Positions 36,317-46,825 of a stretch of 64,000 nucleotides of DNA are shown piece by piece. The translations under genes and the position numbers were made by a program. This DNA is from Blepharisma stoltei (taxonomy: Eukaryota; Ciliophora; Heterotrichea; Heterotrichida; Blepharismidae). The notes beneath the pieces are model-generated. The model was not told the DNA's origin. It was given only the letters and a program-made list of their open reading frames with translations, and did no database searches. Location of the stretch: contig CAJZBQ010000013.1 in assembly GCA_914767885.1 (NCBI GenBank), forward strand, positions 1,054,001-1,118,000, written 5' to 3'. How positions within the stretch are numbered: position 1 is the stretch's first letter; every line of letters begins with the position of its first letter.

Positions 36317-36540
36317 TTATATAGGGGGGGATGGGGGGTGGGGGTAGCATCTATTAATGGAATGGGGGTGTGGGTGGGATCCATAGATGCAAGGGGGGTG
36401 TGGGTGTGATCCATACATACTATCTGAGGGGGTGGGGGTGTGATCCATACAAACTATCTGAGGGGGTGGGGATGTGATCCATACAGGAGTGGGGGTGTGA
36501 TGTATACATCCAAACTGGGGGGTGGGGGTAGGGGGGGGTT
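36317..36540. repeat. G-rich minisatellite with GATCCATAC units
   Basis: Imperfect units of GGGGGTGTGATCCATACA plus a TATCTGAGG spacer, about 5-6 times, flanked by pure G/T runs. It shares the GATCC(AT) plus C/G-run combination with the tract at 34922-35088. Confidence 0.8.
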
Positions 36541-36560
36541 GGAATCTGTGCTTGACCACC

Positions 36561-36967
36561 CATTTTAAATAAAATGTCATTCGGTTAGAGAGGATTATGC
36601 TGATTTTCTCTAATTCATGGAATTTTATCTGTGGGTTGGGTTTTCTCTTGAGAAATTATGCACAGCAACAGCAGTTTACTTTGGAATAACCAGAGCTGCA
36701 TATTGCAATCAAAAGGCCCAGTGCTTTATCTCTCAGCATATCTGAGAAGGGTGATCCTTAGGCGGAATGCGTGCAAGATCTGAATCAGGCAAGAATAACG
36801 GCATTGCACCTGTGAGAAACATAGCCAGGGTGGCAAGCGGTTTATTTGGGATGGTCCAACCTTTTGGATCGAAATTCTCATGACGTCACTATTTTTGCTC
36901 TGTCCCTTTAGTGGGAGTGTTGAGTTAGAAACCTTAAAAAGTTTAATAGTGCATGCATGCTCCACAG
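36561..36967 (-). mobile_element. SINE-like retroposon (family 1), inverted copy
   Basis: Reverse complement matches 33034-33467 at ordered blocks: TGACGTCA, CCGCCTAAGGATCA, GAGAAAACCCAACCC, TAAAATTCCATGAA, CCGAATGACATTTTATTT. Diverged. Target duplication not clean (CCCATTT-AA on both sides). Confidence 0.75.
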
Positions 36968-37377
36968 CCCATTTAATGATTATTTTACAGCCTTATATTT
37001 AGAATTTATTATATTCATCTTCTGATCTATGCTGAGAAGAATATTTGAAAAATTTAATACACAAGAAGAGACAATGGAATAAAAATAATTCAAATAATTT
37101 TTATGATTTTTGTGAAGTGGAATGCTGTTAAATTATATAAATAATTAAAGCACCAAGCATATTGCTATGCAATTATCAGTAAAATAAGAATGAACTGAAA
37201 CGTCTGAGAAGCTCAAAAATGGCACAAGAGACCTTGGATTAATTTTTTTCAAACTATAAAAATCAATTAATAGCTTGAGCGAATTCAGATCTTATGTAGA
37301 ACACTTTCAGTAAAATTCAATTATTGGCATAATATTCTTATAATGCACACTTATTTTCAAAGTAAAAGTTATTTAAT

Positions 37378-37762
37378 TAACTCCCCCCCTCCGTGAGTGA
37401 ACAAAAAAATTTTGTTCACTCACGGAGGGGGGTTAATTTTTTTTTTTTAAAAAAATTTATATATAAAATTTTAAAAAAAATTTTTTTTTTTCAAAATTTA
37501 AAAAAATCCTAATTCACAAAAATTGAAAGCAAATATTAATTTAATTTATAAAATTTAAGTTTTAAAAAAGCAATTCGTTTTAAAATTAAACAGAATTAGC
37601 TCTAGATTTCATTATACTAATTATCATTTATATATCAAAATGTTTTTTCTATATAAAAAAATTTCTATTAAAAAAATTTTTGTTCACTCACGGAGGGTGG
37701 GGTTTTGGGCAAAAAATAGGGATTTTTCTAATGGTTTTGTTCACTCACGGACGGGGGGGGAG
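37378..37762 (-). mobile_element. M1 MITE, full length, reverse
   Basis: TAACTCCCCCCCTCCGTGAG with foldback, centre TAGATTTCATTATACTAATT, right GTTCACTCACGGACGGGGGG then GGAG|TA. 385 bp, intergenic. Confidence 0.92.
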
Positions 37763-37998
37763 TAAGCAAAATTATAAAGGAATTTCATTTTTATTCAAGA
37801 TAATTTAATTTAAAATAAGAAAAATATTAATTGTGAATTATTATGGCTCTCTAGCAGGATCAATAATTGCATCACGCTTGGCATAGCTTTTGAAAATCGT
37901 TATCCAGCAAGTGAAAATTATAAAAATCCACTCAAATCTTGATTTGAATACTCTCAATGCAAAATATGCTTCTTTTATTGAGCCAATATTAAATTATT

Positions 37999-38775
37999 TT
38001 AATATTGTGACAACCTTTGCAGTATTTTATAAAAATAGAGCTTATATTTTTCATACTCTAGCATTAAATTAATTAAATGAGTATATGTCGCCTCAACAAA
38101 CTTTGATGCTTCTTGGTTTTGTTTCACAAATTTTTCAACTTTCGCTATCATAAACCACTCATATAATGCTAAAATTGCAGTAAAAATAGCCTAAATATCC
38201 AATACCAATGCAATAAGCATATCTCTATTCAAAAAAATTGCAAAAATTACAAAACTGCATATAATCGTAAAAAGTGCTACCAGTCTTGCTCCAGGCGCTG
38301 AAAAGCGACTATGCATACACTGAGCATAGCCTGCAGACATATAAACTGATATCATAAATATCGCTAATATCGTACAGACTAAAAAAGGTTTCCATACCAT
38401 AGAGAGGTAGCTCAATAGCACAAGTTCTGATAATATTACAAAAGACATCAGAAACACAGAAAACGAGGAATCTCTTAACCGACTATTCATGCATCATACA
38501 TAAATATAGCAGCCTATATAAATAAGTCCAGCAATTAATGGGATTCAATAAATTGGCCATAAAATAGGAATTAGTCCATTACCAAAAATAGAAAGAATTA
38601 GGGTGGATAAAAGAGCAAAGAAATACTGGCTTGCTTCCATTACTAACACAACGGTGGGGAGAGAATATTTAGGAGGAATTGGAGCTACAATAATCTGCGT
38701 TCTGATATCAGTCAAGCCTCCGTCCACATTTAAAAGAGGGGCGCTTAAGCTTTCTTGGTTCATTTGTTCAGCCAT
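37999..38775 (-). CDS. Multipass membrane protein, 253 aa, one 15-nt intron (possibly TMBIM/BI-1-like)
   Basis: Minus strand, ATG 38775, TAA 38001-37999. About seven hydrophobic segments after a 45-residue polar N terminus (VVLVMEASQYFFALLSTLIL; IPLIAGLIYIGCYIYVW; VFLMSFVILSELVLLSYL; FLVCTILAIFMISVYMSAG; LVALFTIICSFVIFAIFL; IFTAILALYEWFMIA). The arrangement recalls Bax-inhibitor-1/LFG proteins, including SSFSVFLMSF at the place of their N-x-x-L-L-x-x-F-T motif, but identity is weak. Intron 38191-38205 removes an in-frame TAG and adds ~60 residues. Confidence 0.65.
38191..38205 (-). other. 15-nt intron in the membrane-protein gene
   Basis: GTATTGGATATTTAG; splicing joins LIAL|AIFTAILALYEW. 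Confidence 0.85.
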
Positions 38776-38995
38776 TTTCAAATATTTTAATCGAATCTTA
38801 CAAGATTACCTGAAAATTATTTTCTTTTTGGATATGATGAATAAAAATAATTGAAAAGCTCTCAGGTTATATTTAATAAAGACATAGAAAATTTTATTAA
38901 TAATTTTGTATAGGATTTAATTGATTATTTGGCAAATTGGTTATCTGTATAAGAATTAATTATTCAGTAATAAATAGTAGCTTATTATAAAAAAG

Positions 38996-39211
38996 ATGAG
39001 CTTTTATGATGAAATTGAGATAGAAGACATGGAATGGGTTGAGGATTTGCAAACATTTTTTTATCCTTGTCCTTGTGGAGATAAGTTCAGAATTTCATTT
39101 GAAGAACTTTGCTTGGGAGAAGAGGTCGCAAGGTGTCCAAGCTGTTCATTGATGATTCGAGTAATTTATGATGAAGAATCTTTAATGAATTATGGAAGCA
39201 TAGACATTTAA
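38996..39211 (+). CDS. DPH3: DPH3 / KTI11, diphthamide biosynthesis CSL zinc protein, 71 aa
   Basis: Electron donor to the radical-SAM Dph1-Dph2 complex in eEF2 diphthamide synthesis; also linked to Elongator as Kti11. Near full-length family match: [46 protein letters not shown]. The four zinc/iron Cys are the CxC and CxxC pairs. Typical length 65-85 aa. Short 5' region, no IES. Confidence 0.95.
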   Translation: MSFYDEIEIEDMEWVEDLQTFFYPCPCGDKFRISFEELCLGEEVARCPSCSLMIRVIYDEESLMNYGSIDI

Positions 39212-39483
39212 GAAAACACAAATATATGTATAAAAGTAAAAGAAAAAAGAATAAACACAAACAGAAAGAAATTGAAAATTTTTTAATATAAAATTGAAAA
39301 TTTTGATTTAATCCTTTAATGATGTTTATTTCTTAGATGTAAACAGAAGACAATTTAATTAAAATTATATTTAATTATTTCCATAAGCTTTTAATTTATA
39401 AAAATCTTGGTATATTTATAGTCTTTAGTTGCCTAATTTAAAGGCCATGCAGCAAAATCAGCGAATTTGTATTTTCTCCTGAC

Positions 39484-40064
39484 TCTCCCCATCCTTGATC
39501 GAACAGCTCGCCATCGTTCGACAAAGGATGGGGGTTAAAAAAACAATTTTTGGGAAAAAAAATTTATATATAAAAAAATAAAAAAATATATTTTTTTTAT
39601 ATACTTTAAAATAAGAGGGTTAAGAGTATTTAATAATTATTTTTACAGCAAAAATTGAAGAATACCAAATTTTAATATTTTGATTTTTTTGTTGCCCTTT
39701 AAACTGTAATTCTATTCTCTTAATCCCTCAATCCAAATAATGGAATTCTGCTAGCAAGCTTTCTATATATATTGAACATACTTATTTTCCATAAAATAAA
39801 CTAATGATAACTAATATATTTCTATATATAATATTTTGACTTAATTCTGAACGGCTTCCACGAGCCAAAAATGGGTTTCCACGTGGAATTTCTGGATTTT
39901 CTTACGTGAAATCATCTTTGGCTCATGGAAGCTGATCAGAAAATTAAGCAACTAATTATATATAAAAATTTGCTTGATATGAAAATCGTTCGATCAAGGA
40001 TGGGGGCTAATTTTCCCAATTTTTAGGAATTTTTACAGTGAATCGTTCGATCAAGGATGGGAGG
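39484..40064 (+). mobile_element. TIR element M3 (MITE variant with an ATCCTTGATC core)
   Basis: Left ACTCTCCCCATCCTTGATCG and adjacent foldback; right GATCGAACGATT complement of the core, twice, then GGATGGGAGGGAGT. Insertion into the WD40 fragment duplicated TG, not TA. A palindromic element is nested at 39851-39942. Confidence 0.8.
39851..39942. mobile_element. Palindromic element inside M3
   Basis: GGCTTCCACGAGCCAAAAAT... pairs with ...ATCTTTGGCTCATGGAAGC; inner pair TTTCCACG / CGTGAAA. About 90 bp. Confidence 0.7.
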
Positions 40065-40159
40065 GAGTGACGAAAAATTAATGTATTCTTGCAGTGATGA
40101 ACTGCTAGAGTCTGGGATATGAGACAAGAGGTTAGGCTATAGTCTGAAATCTCATATGT

Positions 40160-40335
40160 AATTGCCCAGGATGGCGCTTCTTGCGCCATCCTCGGGCAAT
40201 TTAAAAAATGGCCCCACACTGGGAATTGAATCCACGTGTGGGGCCATTTTTAGTGCGTGGAAGTCGATGTTCTCCACATACCAAAAATGGCCCCACACGT
40301 GGATTCAATTCCTGGTGTGGGGCAATTTCTATATA
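40160..40335. mobile_element. Double palindrome (family H-like), ~175 bp
   Basis: First hairpin AATTGCCCAGGATGGCGC / GCGCCATCCTCGGGCAATT. Second, larger one: ATGGCCCCACACTGGGAATT... with its inverse AATTCCTGGTGTGGGGCAAT around a 31-base loop. Ends again read AATTGCCC / GGGCAATT. Confidence 0.8.
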
Positions 40336-40344
40336 AATTTCTTT

Positions 40345-41147
40345 CACGCTTGCCTTATTACCAATGCATCCTCGCTAGCGACCTTTCCTTTATAGTCTGA
40401 GTTTAAACCCAGATGAGGATGTGATATGAGGAAAACCAGTTTTGCTTTGAAAGTAATAATAGAGAAGATATTCACTTCTTCTCAATCAGCACGCTGCTTT
40501 TAAAGGCAGATTTTACTCTGGAGTCAAATATTGTGGAAAAATACCATTATAACTTAAACTGATGGGTATTCAGTAGCTGAAGTAAAATAATGATTAAAGT
40601 GGCAGCAAATTATACGAGCTGCTCAAGCTGAGAAGAAATAATATAACTCTTAATCTCAAAAATAAATATATAGCAAAAAAAATTTTCAATATATTCAAGG
40701 AGATGTTTTAATAATACAGATCAAAAATAGAAAATCAAATTAGAGAAATTGAAAAATTATTTTTAAAGTATTTTTCTATCAAATACTGTTGGAAAAGGTA
40801 AAAAAAAAGTAGGGATAAAATCTGGCAAGTAAAAATGTCACATAACACCTTTTCCATACCTTTTTTTTTAAAAAAATTGCTGTAGGAAGAAAAATTCATA
40901 TTGAAGAATAAAGCAAATTAAGCTTTAAAGTAAAATTAATTTGTGAATTTTATAAAAAAATACTAAAAAATTCACAAATGGAAACCGTTTCTTTTAATTT
41001 TAGAAATTCTTTGTGGCTCCTTACTCATTGAAAATATTTGACCTTAAGCTAAATTAACTATTTTTCAGCAACTCAGACTCTTAGTTTCATATTTTTAAGC
41101 ATATATTTTTATTTAAGCAGATAATTGGATTTATAATAAAAAACTAA
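40345..41147. other. Intergenic before gene A
   Basis: About 800 bp AT-rich. One imperfect inverted repeat near 40790-40870 (GGAAAAGGTAAAAAAAAAG / CCTTTTCCATACC). No gene supported. Confidence 0.5.
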
Positions 41148-44100
41148 ATGAAAACAAAAACAAGTCCAATTTCAGCCTCTTCGGCAGACTCAGCAGGTAG
41201 TGTAGATCTTTCTTATCCAAATGACGATCTTCAGCAGCTAATCCAAGAAATAACTCAATATCAGCCAAAAGAGACTCAAACTCCATTCAAAGGTAACTGT
41301 CTACTGTTGACAGCTGACCAAAGATTTTTCGTGTTTTGCAGTGTTGAAGGAAGGGTTGCTATTTTGGATAGAATTACAGGAGAAATAATTAATGATGTCC
41401 TGCTTCCTGGAGGAGGTCTTTATTCTATAGCTTTTTACCAAAATGAGACTTATGTCTTTTCAGGTGGCAAAGATACAGTTATCAGGCAGTTTCTTCTTAA
41501 AGATTTCTCTTTAGTGGCTCAATTTAAAGGTCACACAGAAAAAATCAGTGAAATTATGTTTTCCCCTGACGAAAAATGAATGTATTCTTGCAGTGATGAT
41601 GGAACTGTCAGAATCTGGGATATGAGCCAGGAAAGTGTTTCATTTATAATGTATAAGCATGATGACCGAGCTTTGTCTATGGATATGGCTAGAGATGGGA
41701 CTATTCTAGTAACTGGTGGCGCTGATAAAGTAGTAAAAGTGTGCGACTTAACTGAAAAAAAATTAATTACAACTATTACTGGACCAACTAACAGTGTATG
41801 GGAAATAAGTATAAACAAAGCAAAAACAATGATAGCCGCTGGAGATAATGATGGAGTTGCGTGGATATGGAAATTTGAGACGTGGGAAGTACTTCATAAG
41901 TTACAAGGGCATTCAAAACGTGTTTCGTGTTTAGATTTTATAGATAATGATGCCAGAATAGTTACAGCAAGCAATGATGGCTCAGTCAGAATCTGGGATT
42001 TAACCAAAAATATGAACCCAGTTATCATGGAAAGACATACAAATTGGATAAAGTCTATGTTAATCAGTCCTGATGAAGAATATATTTTTACTATATCAGA
42101 AGACTATAAGCTAATTTCCTGGAAAATTCTCCCTGCCAGAAACGAAATAAAGCTGGTTGGCCACACGTCTAATATTTATAACACCCTTTATTCTCTCAAA
42201 CGCAATGTTTTCCTTACAAATGCCAATGACAAAATGGTCATCAAATGGGATCCATATGCCCAAAAAAAGCTTCATCAATGGGATCACAAAGATGGAATTT
42301 ATGCTATGTGCATGACTGCTGATGAAAAATATGTGATTGCTTGTACTGCAGGTAAAGAAATGTATTTTCTTAACCTCGATACCCATGAATCAATACAATT
42401 TGATTACTGTAAAGATGATCTTGACCAATCTTTAAAGCCAATTATCAAAGCTATTATTGCAACACCTGATAATAAATATATGCAAGTTTTATAAATTGCC
42501 CTATAAGGGCGGGTATTGGAGCTGAAAATTTTCCAGTGGCTGGACCAATTGGAGAGAGGCTTATTTGACAACTCTCCAATTGGTTTGGCCAGACAGCCAC
42601 TAGAGAGTTTCCAGCTCAATGTCCTGTTTTATAGGACAGTTTATAGGATTTAGCTATATATAATTACAGGGGACACTGCTTTTAGATTAACTGTAAGAGA
42701 ATATCAAGATCCTACAGGCGGCGCAGATTTGCCAATTAAATATATTTTCAGAAAGCAAACTAATACTGTGTGGTCTTTAGCTGTAAACAGTGACTCTTCA
42801 ATAATTTTTTCAGGTAGCGAAGATGCAACTATTGTGATGTATAGCTTAATTGAATGAGCACCAATAGCAACACTTGAAGGGCATACAAAAAAAGTAAAAT
42901 GTTTATCAGTCTCAAAAGATGATAGGATTTTGATTTCAGGGTCTTGGGACTCAACATTTAGGATCTGAAGCATCCCAAAGAGAACTTGTCTGAAGGAATT
43001 TACATATCATACAGGAGCAATTAACCAGATTTATTTTCCAAATACAGAAAATTATTTTATCGTGGCTTCAACTGACTGCACAGTGTCATTTTGGAATATG
43101 AGGGATTATAATTTTATAACTCAGCTGAAATATAATGATCTTTGCTTACTCCCCCAAAACCATTGAAAAAATCTCTATTTTTTGACCAAAAAACCTACCC
43201 TCCGTGAGCGAGCAAAAGATTTGATATATAATTTATAATTATTATTATAATGAAATCTCTAGCTAATTCTGTTTAATTTAAAATAGCTTGCATTTTAAAA
43301 CATAAACTTTGCAAATTAAATGAATATTTACAGCTCAATTTTACGAGTTGCATTTTTTTAAATTTTTATAAAAAATATTTTACTATAAGATTTATATCCC
43401 CCTCCGTGAGCGGGCAAAATTTATCGTTCACTCACGGAGGGGGGAAGTTAGCTCTCACATTGACTCCTGATGAAAAAGTTTTAATTGTGGTCGAAAAAGA
43501 ATTTGTGTATTTACGAGAAAACCCAATGATGAATAATGAGTTTGCAATCTATGGCACTGGCTCAAATCAATACAAGCTGATAGATTATGCTTATCGTCTT
43601 ATAAATGGCAAACCTGAGCCACATGACCCAATACTTGATAAATATATTTTTACTCCTACGCTTACCAATATGGCACATTTATACGCATATTTTAATCATC
43701 CTGATTTACTTTCCTCAGCCTTTGATAATGGAGTTTCACTATTAAACTCTAAAAACCAAAAAAATCCATTATCAATTGCTATAAACAAAGATTATATAGA
43801 CTGTGTATACTCTACTTTGAATTATCTTAAAACCAAAGTATCTAATGATCCTTATGCAATGCTTTTCTTCGAAAACGATCTGATTGATTTAAATAAAAGA
43901 GGTATTTCATTGCTAGATGAAGTCTATGATGTCTTATTGATTAAAGGAACAGAAGAATGGTTACCCAAGTTTTGTTCATCCAATAATAGACTGCCTAACT
44001 CCCCCATCCGTGAGCGAACAAAACCATTAGAAAAATTCCTATTTTTTGCCCAAAAACACACTCTCCATGAGAAAAAAAAATGTTTTATGGAAAAAATTTT

Positions 44101-46713
44101 AATATATATATGATAAACATATAGCTCATGCACCGATATAGATTTATTTATCGAGAAAAATGCAATTGAAATACAATGACCAAGAAAGACTCTATTAAAG
44201 GAACGGGCTGGATATCTATATCAGGAAGTGCTAAAAAGTAACATGCCAAAAAATGGTGATAAGTGTGAAAAAAGTTGACAAGTAAATGCGCCAATTTTTA
44301 AAATGGCTTTATTATTAAAATAATTTAAAACTTAAGAAACCCAATTAGACTTAAGATAATAATTGCAAATTAATATGGGGGGCTATTTATTCAATATTTT
44401 TCAATTTTTTAAAATTTTATGTGCAATTTCTTCCATAATGGACTCCATCTTTATAATCACTTAAGTCAAAATCCTACTGGAGGTTTACATGATATGCTAA
44501 CTGGAGTTATAGCACTTGGTGTCCTATAAAGTTATTCGCTCGGGAAGTTCCCCCTTTGCTTTTTCAATTTTGAGAGTTCATGTGCAATTTCTTCCATAAT
44601 GGACTCCATCTTTATAATCACTTAAGTCAAAATCCTACTGGAGTTTTTGAATGATATGCTTACTGAGTTATAGCACTTGGAGACCTATAAAGTTATTTGC
44701 TCGGGAAGTTCCCTTTTGCATTTTCAATTTTTAAACTCATTTCTATAGCTTTATCTCAAGCACTTTTTAAATAAACAAATAATCAAAAATATTAAATCTA
44801 CTATAATTTATATGTAGATTTATTATAAAATTATTATTAATTTTTAAGACCTTTAAAATAAGATTTTTAGTTATTAATCAATCCCAGTCTAATTTGGTAT
44901 CTTATTTTAATAATAAAGCCATTTTAAAAATTGGCGTGTTTACTTGTAAACTTTGTCACACTTGTCACCATTTTTTGACATGTCACTTTTTAGCACTTTC
45001 TGATATAGAGATTGAGCTCATCTCTTTGAGGGACTCTGTTTTGCTCGTTCAATAGTCCAGTACATTTTGCTCGAAAAGAAATCTATAAAAGGGTATGAGC
45101 TATATCATGAAATCTATAGCTAATTCTGTTCAATTTTAAACAAATTGTGTTTTAAAACATAAATTTTACAAATTAAATTAATATTTGCTCTCCAATTTTC
45201 GAGAAGTGGGATTTTTTAAATTCCGAAAAAAAATTTTTTTCTTTATAAATTTTTTTTAAAAAAAAAAATTAACCCCTCCGTGAGCGAACAAGAATTTTTT
45301 GTTCACTCATGGGGGAGTAAGATAATTGGATCTTTTCATCTTGATCCAGACCCAACTGATTTTTTACCTGCTGAAAGCTTTAAAGCAGAAAATGTAGCTG
45401 GGAGTGGAAAAGCTATCAATTTTTATTATTCTGCTATTAGTCTTGATATGGAGTTAGGCTCAAGCGGCAGTATTGCGTTTATGAACAGCGTTGTTAACTG
45501 CTCAAACCAAGATATATATAGGACGCAATTAGTAAAAGAAATCTTAGACAAAAAGTGGCAAAAAATCTGATGGTTTGTCGTACTGGAATCTTTATTTTAT
45601 TGAAGCTACTTATTGACATTTACAATTTATATCGTGAATTTTGTAGGAGAAGGCGGCTATTTGGCGCTTCCGTTCTTTTTTAATGAAGTTTTAATGTTCT
45701 ATGAAATTTATCAAGTAGCTTCAGGAGGGTGGATGTATTTTTCAGACTACTGAAATTATATCGACATTTCAAGCCTTGCACTATTTAATGCTTATGCTTT
45801 TTCTATCTGGAGTGGTGATATAGATCCAACAGGTAACAAATTAAATACAATTTTGGTAGTTATAACTCTCCTAGCCTTTATTAGAGGAATTTCGTATTTC
45901 ACTGTTTGACAGGAGACAAGATATATGATAAACCTGTTGGCGGTGGTTTTTATACATATGATACCTTTCTTGATACTGCTATTTTATACAACCATTACTT
46001 TTGCATTGCTACTTTATGCATATGAATCAGACCCTTCTTTAGATTTTATTACTTTTCTTGAAAATTCATATACATTGAACTTAGGCGGCATTGAAACTGA
46101 TGGCTACGATTCTATGGATTGGGTAATTTTTGGCTTGTCCACACTTGTTAACCCTATTGTTATGCTTAACCTCCTGATTGCTATCCTCGGTGACAGCTTT
46201 AACGATGTCCAAGACAACCAAGAAATCGCTGATAAAAAAGAACTCGCTTCCATCATTCTTGATATCGAACTTCTTATGTCTTGGAAGTGAAAATCAAACA
46301 AAAAAACATTTTTACAAATCTGCAGTGAAGAAAAAATAGATGCAATCAGTAGCTGAAACGGCAAAAAGAAAGACCTTGAAGTTACATTAGATACGCTTAC
46401 AGAAACCCTTAAAAGAAACTACAGAAATATGCAAAAAAGCGTTGATAGCGCTACCGCTGCTTTTGAAGAATTAAAAAATAAATTAGATGGGAAAGAAAAA
46501 AAGAAAGAAGGCGAAGAAGAAGAAAAAAAAGAAGAAAAAGAGAAAACAGAAGAAGAAAAAAAGAAAGAAGAAGAGGAAAAGAAAAGCATAAAAGAAAAGA
46601 TGATGCAGAAAGAAGAAGATCTGCTCAAAAAAATCAAAGCATGTTACGAAAAGTTTTCTCAATTAGAAAAGATAGCTTCTGAAGTCATAACGGAGCAAAG
46701 GCCCGGAGACTAA
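41148..46713 (+). CDS. WD40-TRP-like channel fusion A, 1256 aa, three IESs
   Basis: After removal of IESs of 171, 302 and 1322 bp the frame is open for exactly 1257 codons from ATG 41148 to TAA 46711-46713. Residues ~60-640 hold about a dozen WD40 repeats (SDDGTVRIWDM, NDGSVRIWDLT, SGSWDSTFRIWSIP). Residues ~640-860 form a helical linker with ankyrin-like rhythm (FNHPDLLSSAFDNGVSLL). From ~875 a six-helix channel domain follows, ending in a TRP/ion-transport S5-pore-S6 (NPIVMLNLLIAILGDSFNDV). The tail is a Lys/Glu coiled coil. Likely a ciliate cation channel in a membrane, function unknown. Paralogue of gene B 5 kb away, same strand. Confidence 0.88.
42490..42660 (+). other. Palindromic IES (family H) in gene A, 171 bp
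   Basis: TATAAATTGCCCTATAAGGG...GGACAGTTTATAGG; inner arms CCAATTGGAGAG / CTCTCCAATTGG. Excision reads KYMQVLITGDTAFRL. Confidence 0.9.
43147..43448 (+). mobile_element. M1 MITE acting as IES in gene A, 302 bp
   Basis: Left TACTCCCCCAAAACCATTG (outer CTCCGTGAG copy lost), foldback right end. Excision reads NDLCLALTLTPDEKV. Confidence 0.92.
44120..45104. mobile_element. TIR element M5 nested in the composite IES, 985 bp
   Basis: Ends TATAGCTCATG / CATGAGCTATA type. Terminal inverted repeats ~260 bp sharing GATATCTATATCAGGAAGTG, GCTAAAAAGT, CATGCCAAAAAATGGTGA, CCAATTTTTAAAATGG. No transposase. Confidence 0.85.
44420..44728 (+). repeat. Tandem duplication (161-bp period) inside M5
   Basis: TGTGCAATTTCTTCCATAAT starts at 44420 and again at 44581; both units continue with TGGACTCCATC, ACTTAAGTCAAAATCCTACT and GTTATTxGCTCGGGAAGTTC with few changes. 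Confidence 0.9.
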
Positions 46714-46825
46714 AACTATATTTAAATATTTTATAGGTTTTATATATAAAATCAGTTAAATTTCAACTTATTATTAAAATGCTATGCATAAATCTGTATC
46801 TGATTCATTTTGACATTTAAATATT

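Larger units (their letters stand above)
39418..40130 (+). pseudogene. Fragment of a WD40-channel gene, split by element M3
   Basis: 39418-39485 (AATTTAAAGG...CTCCTGAC) and 40065-40130 (GACGAAAAATTAATGTATTCTTGC...GTCTGGGATATGAG) together match gene A bases ~41512-41640, one WD40 repeat. Outside this block the match ends. Stops and substitutions make it non-coding. Position is ~1 kb upstream of gene A. Confidence 0.75.
43996..45317 (+). mobile_element. Composite 1322-bp IES in gene A: M1 MITE split by a second TIR element
   Basis: M1 left half (TAACTCCCCCATCCGTGAGC...) to ~44119 and M1 right half (CATGAAATCTATAGCTAATT...GGGGGAG|TA) from ~45105. Excision as one unit reads SNNRLPKIIGSFHLDPD. 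Confidence 0.92.

Noticed and set aside
39484-40064. M3 as an IES inside a functional gene
   Set aside because: Its flanks are a short WD40 fragment with stops, not a gene.
46419-46637. Ser/Phe-rich minus-strand ORF
   Set aside because: Antisense of the Lys/Glu coiled-coil tail of gene A.
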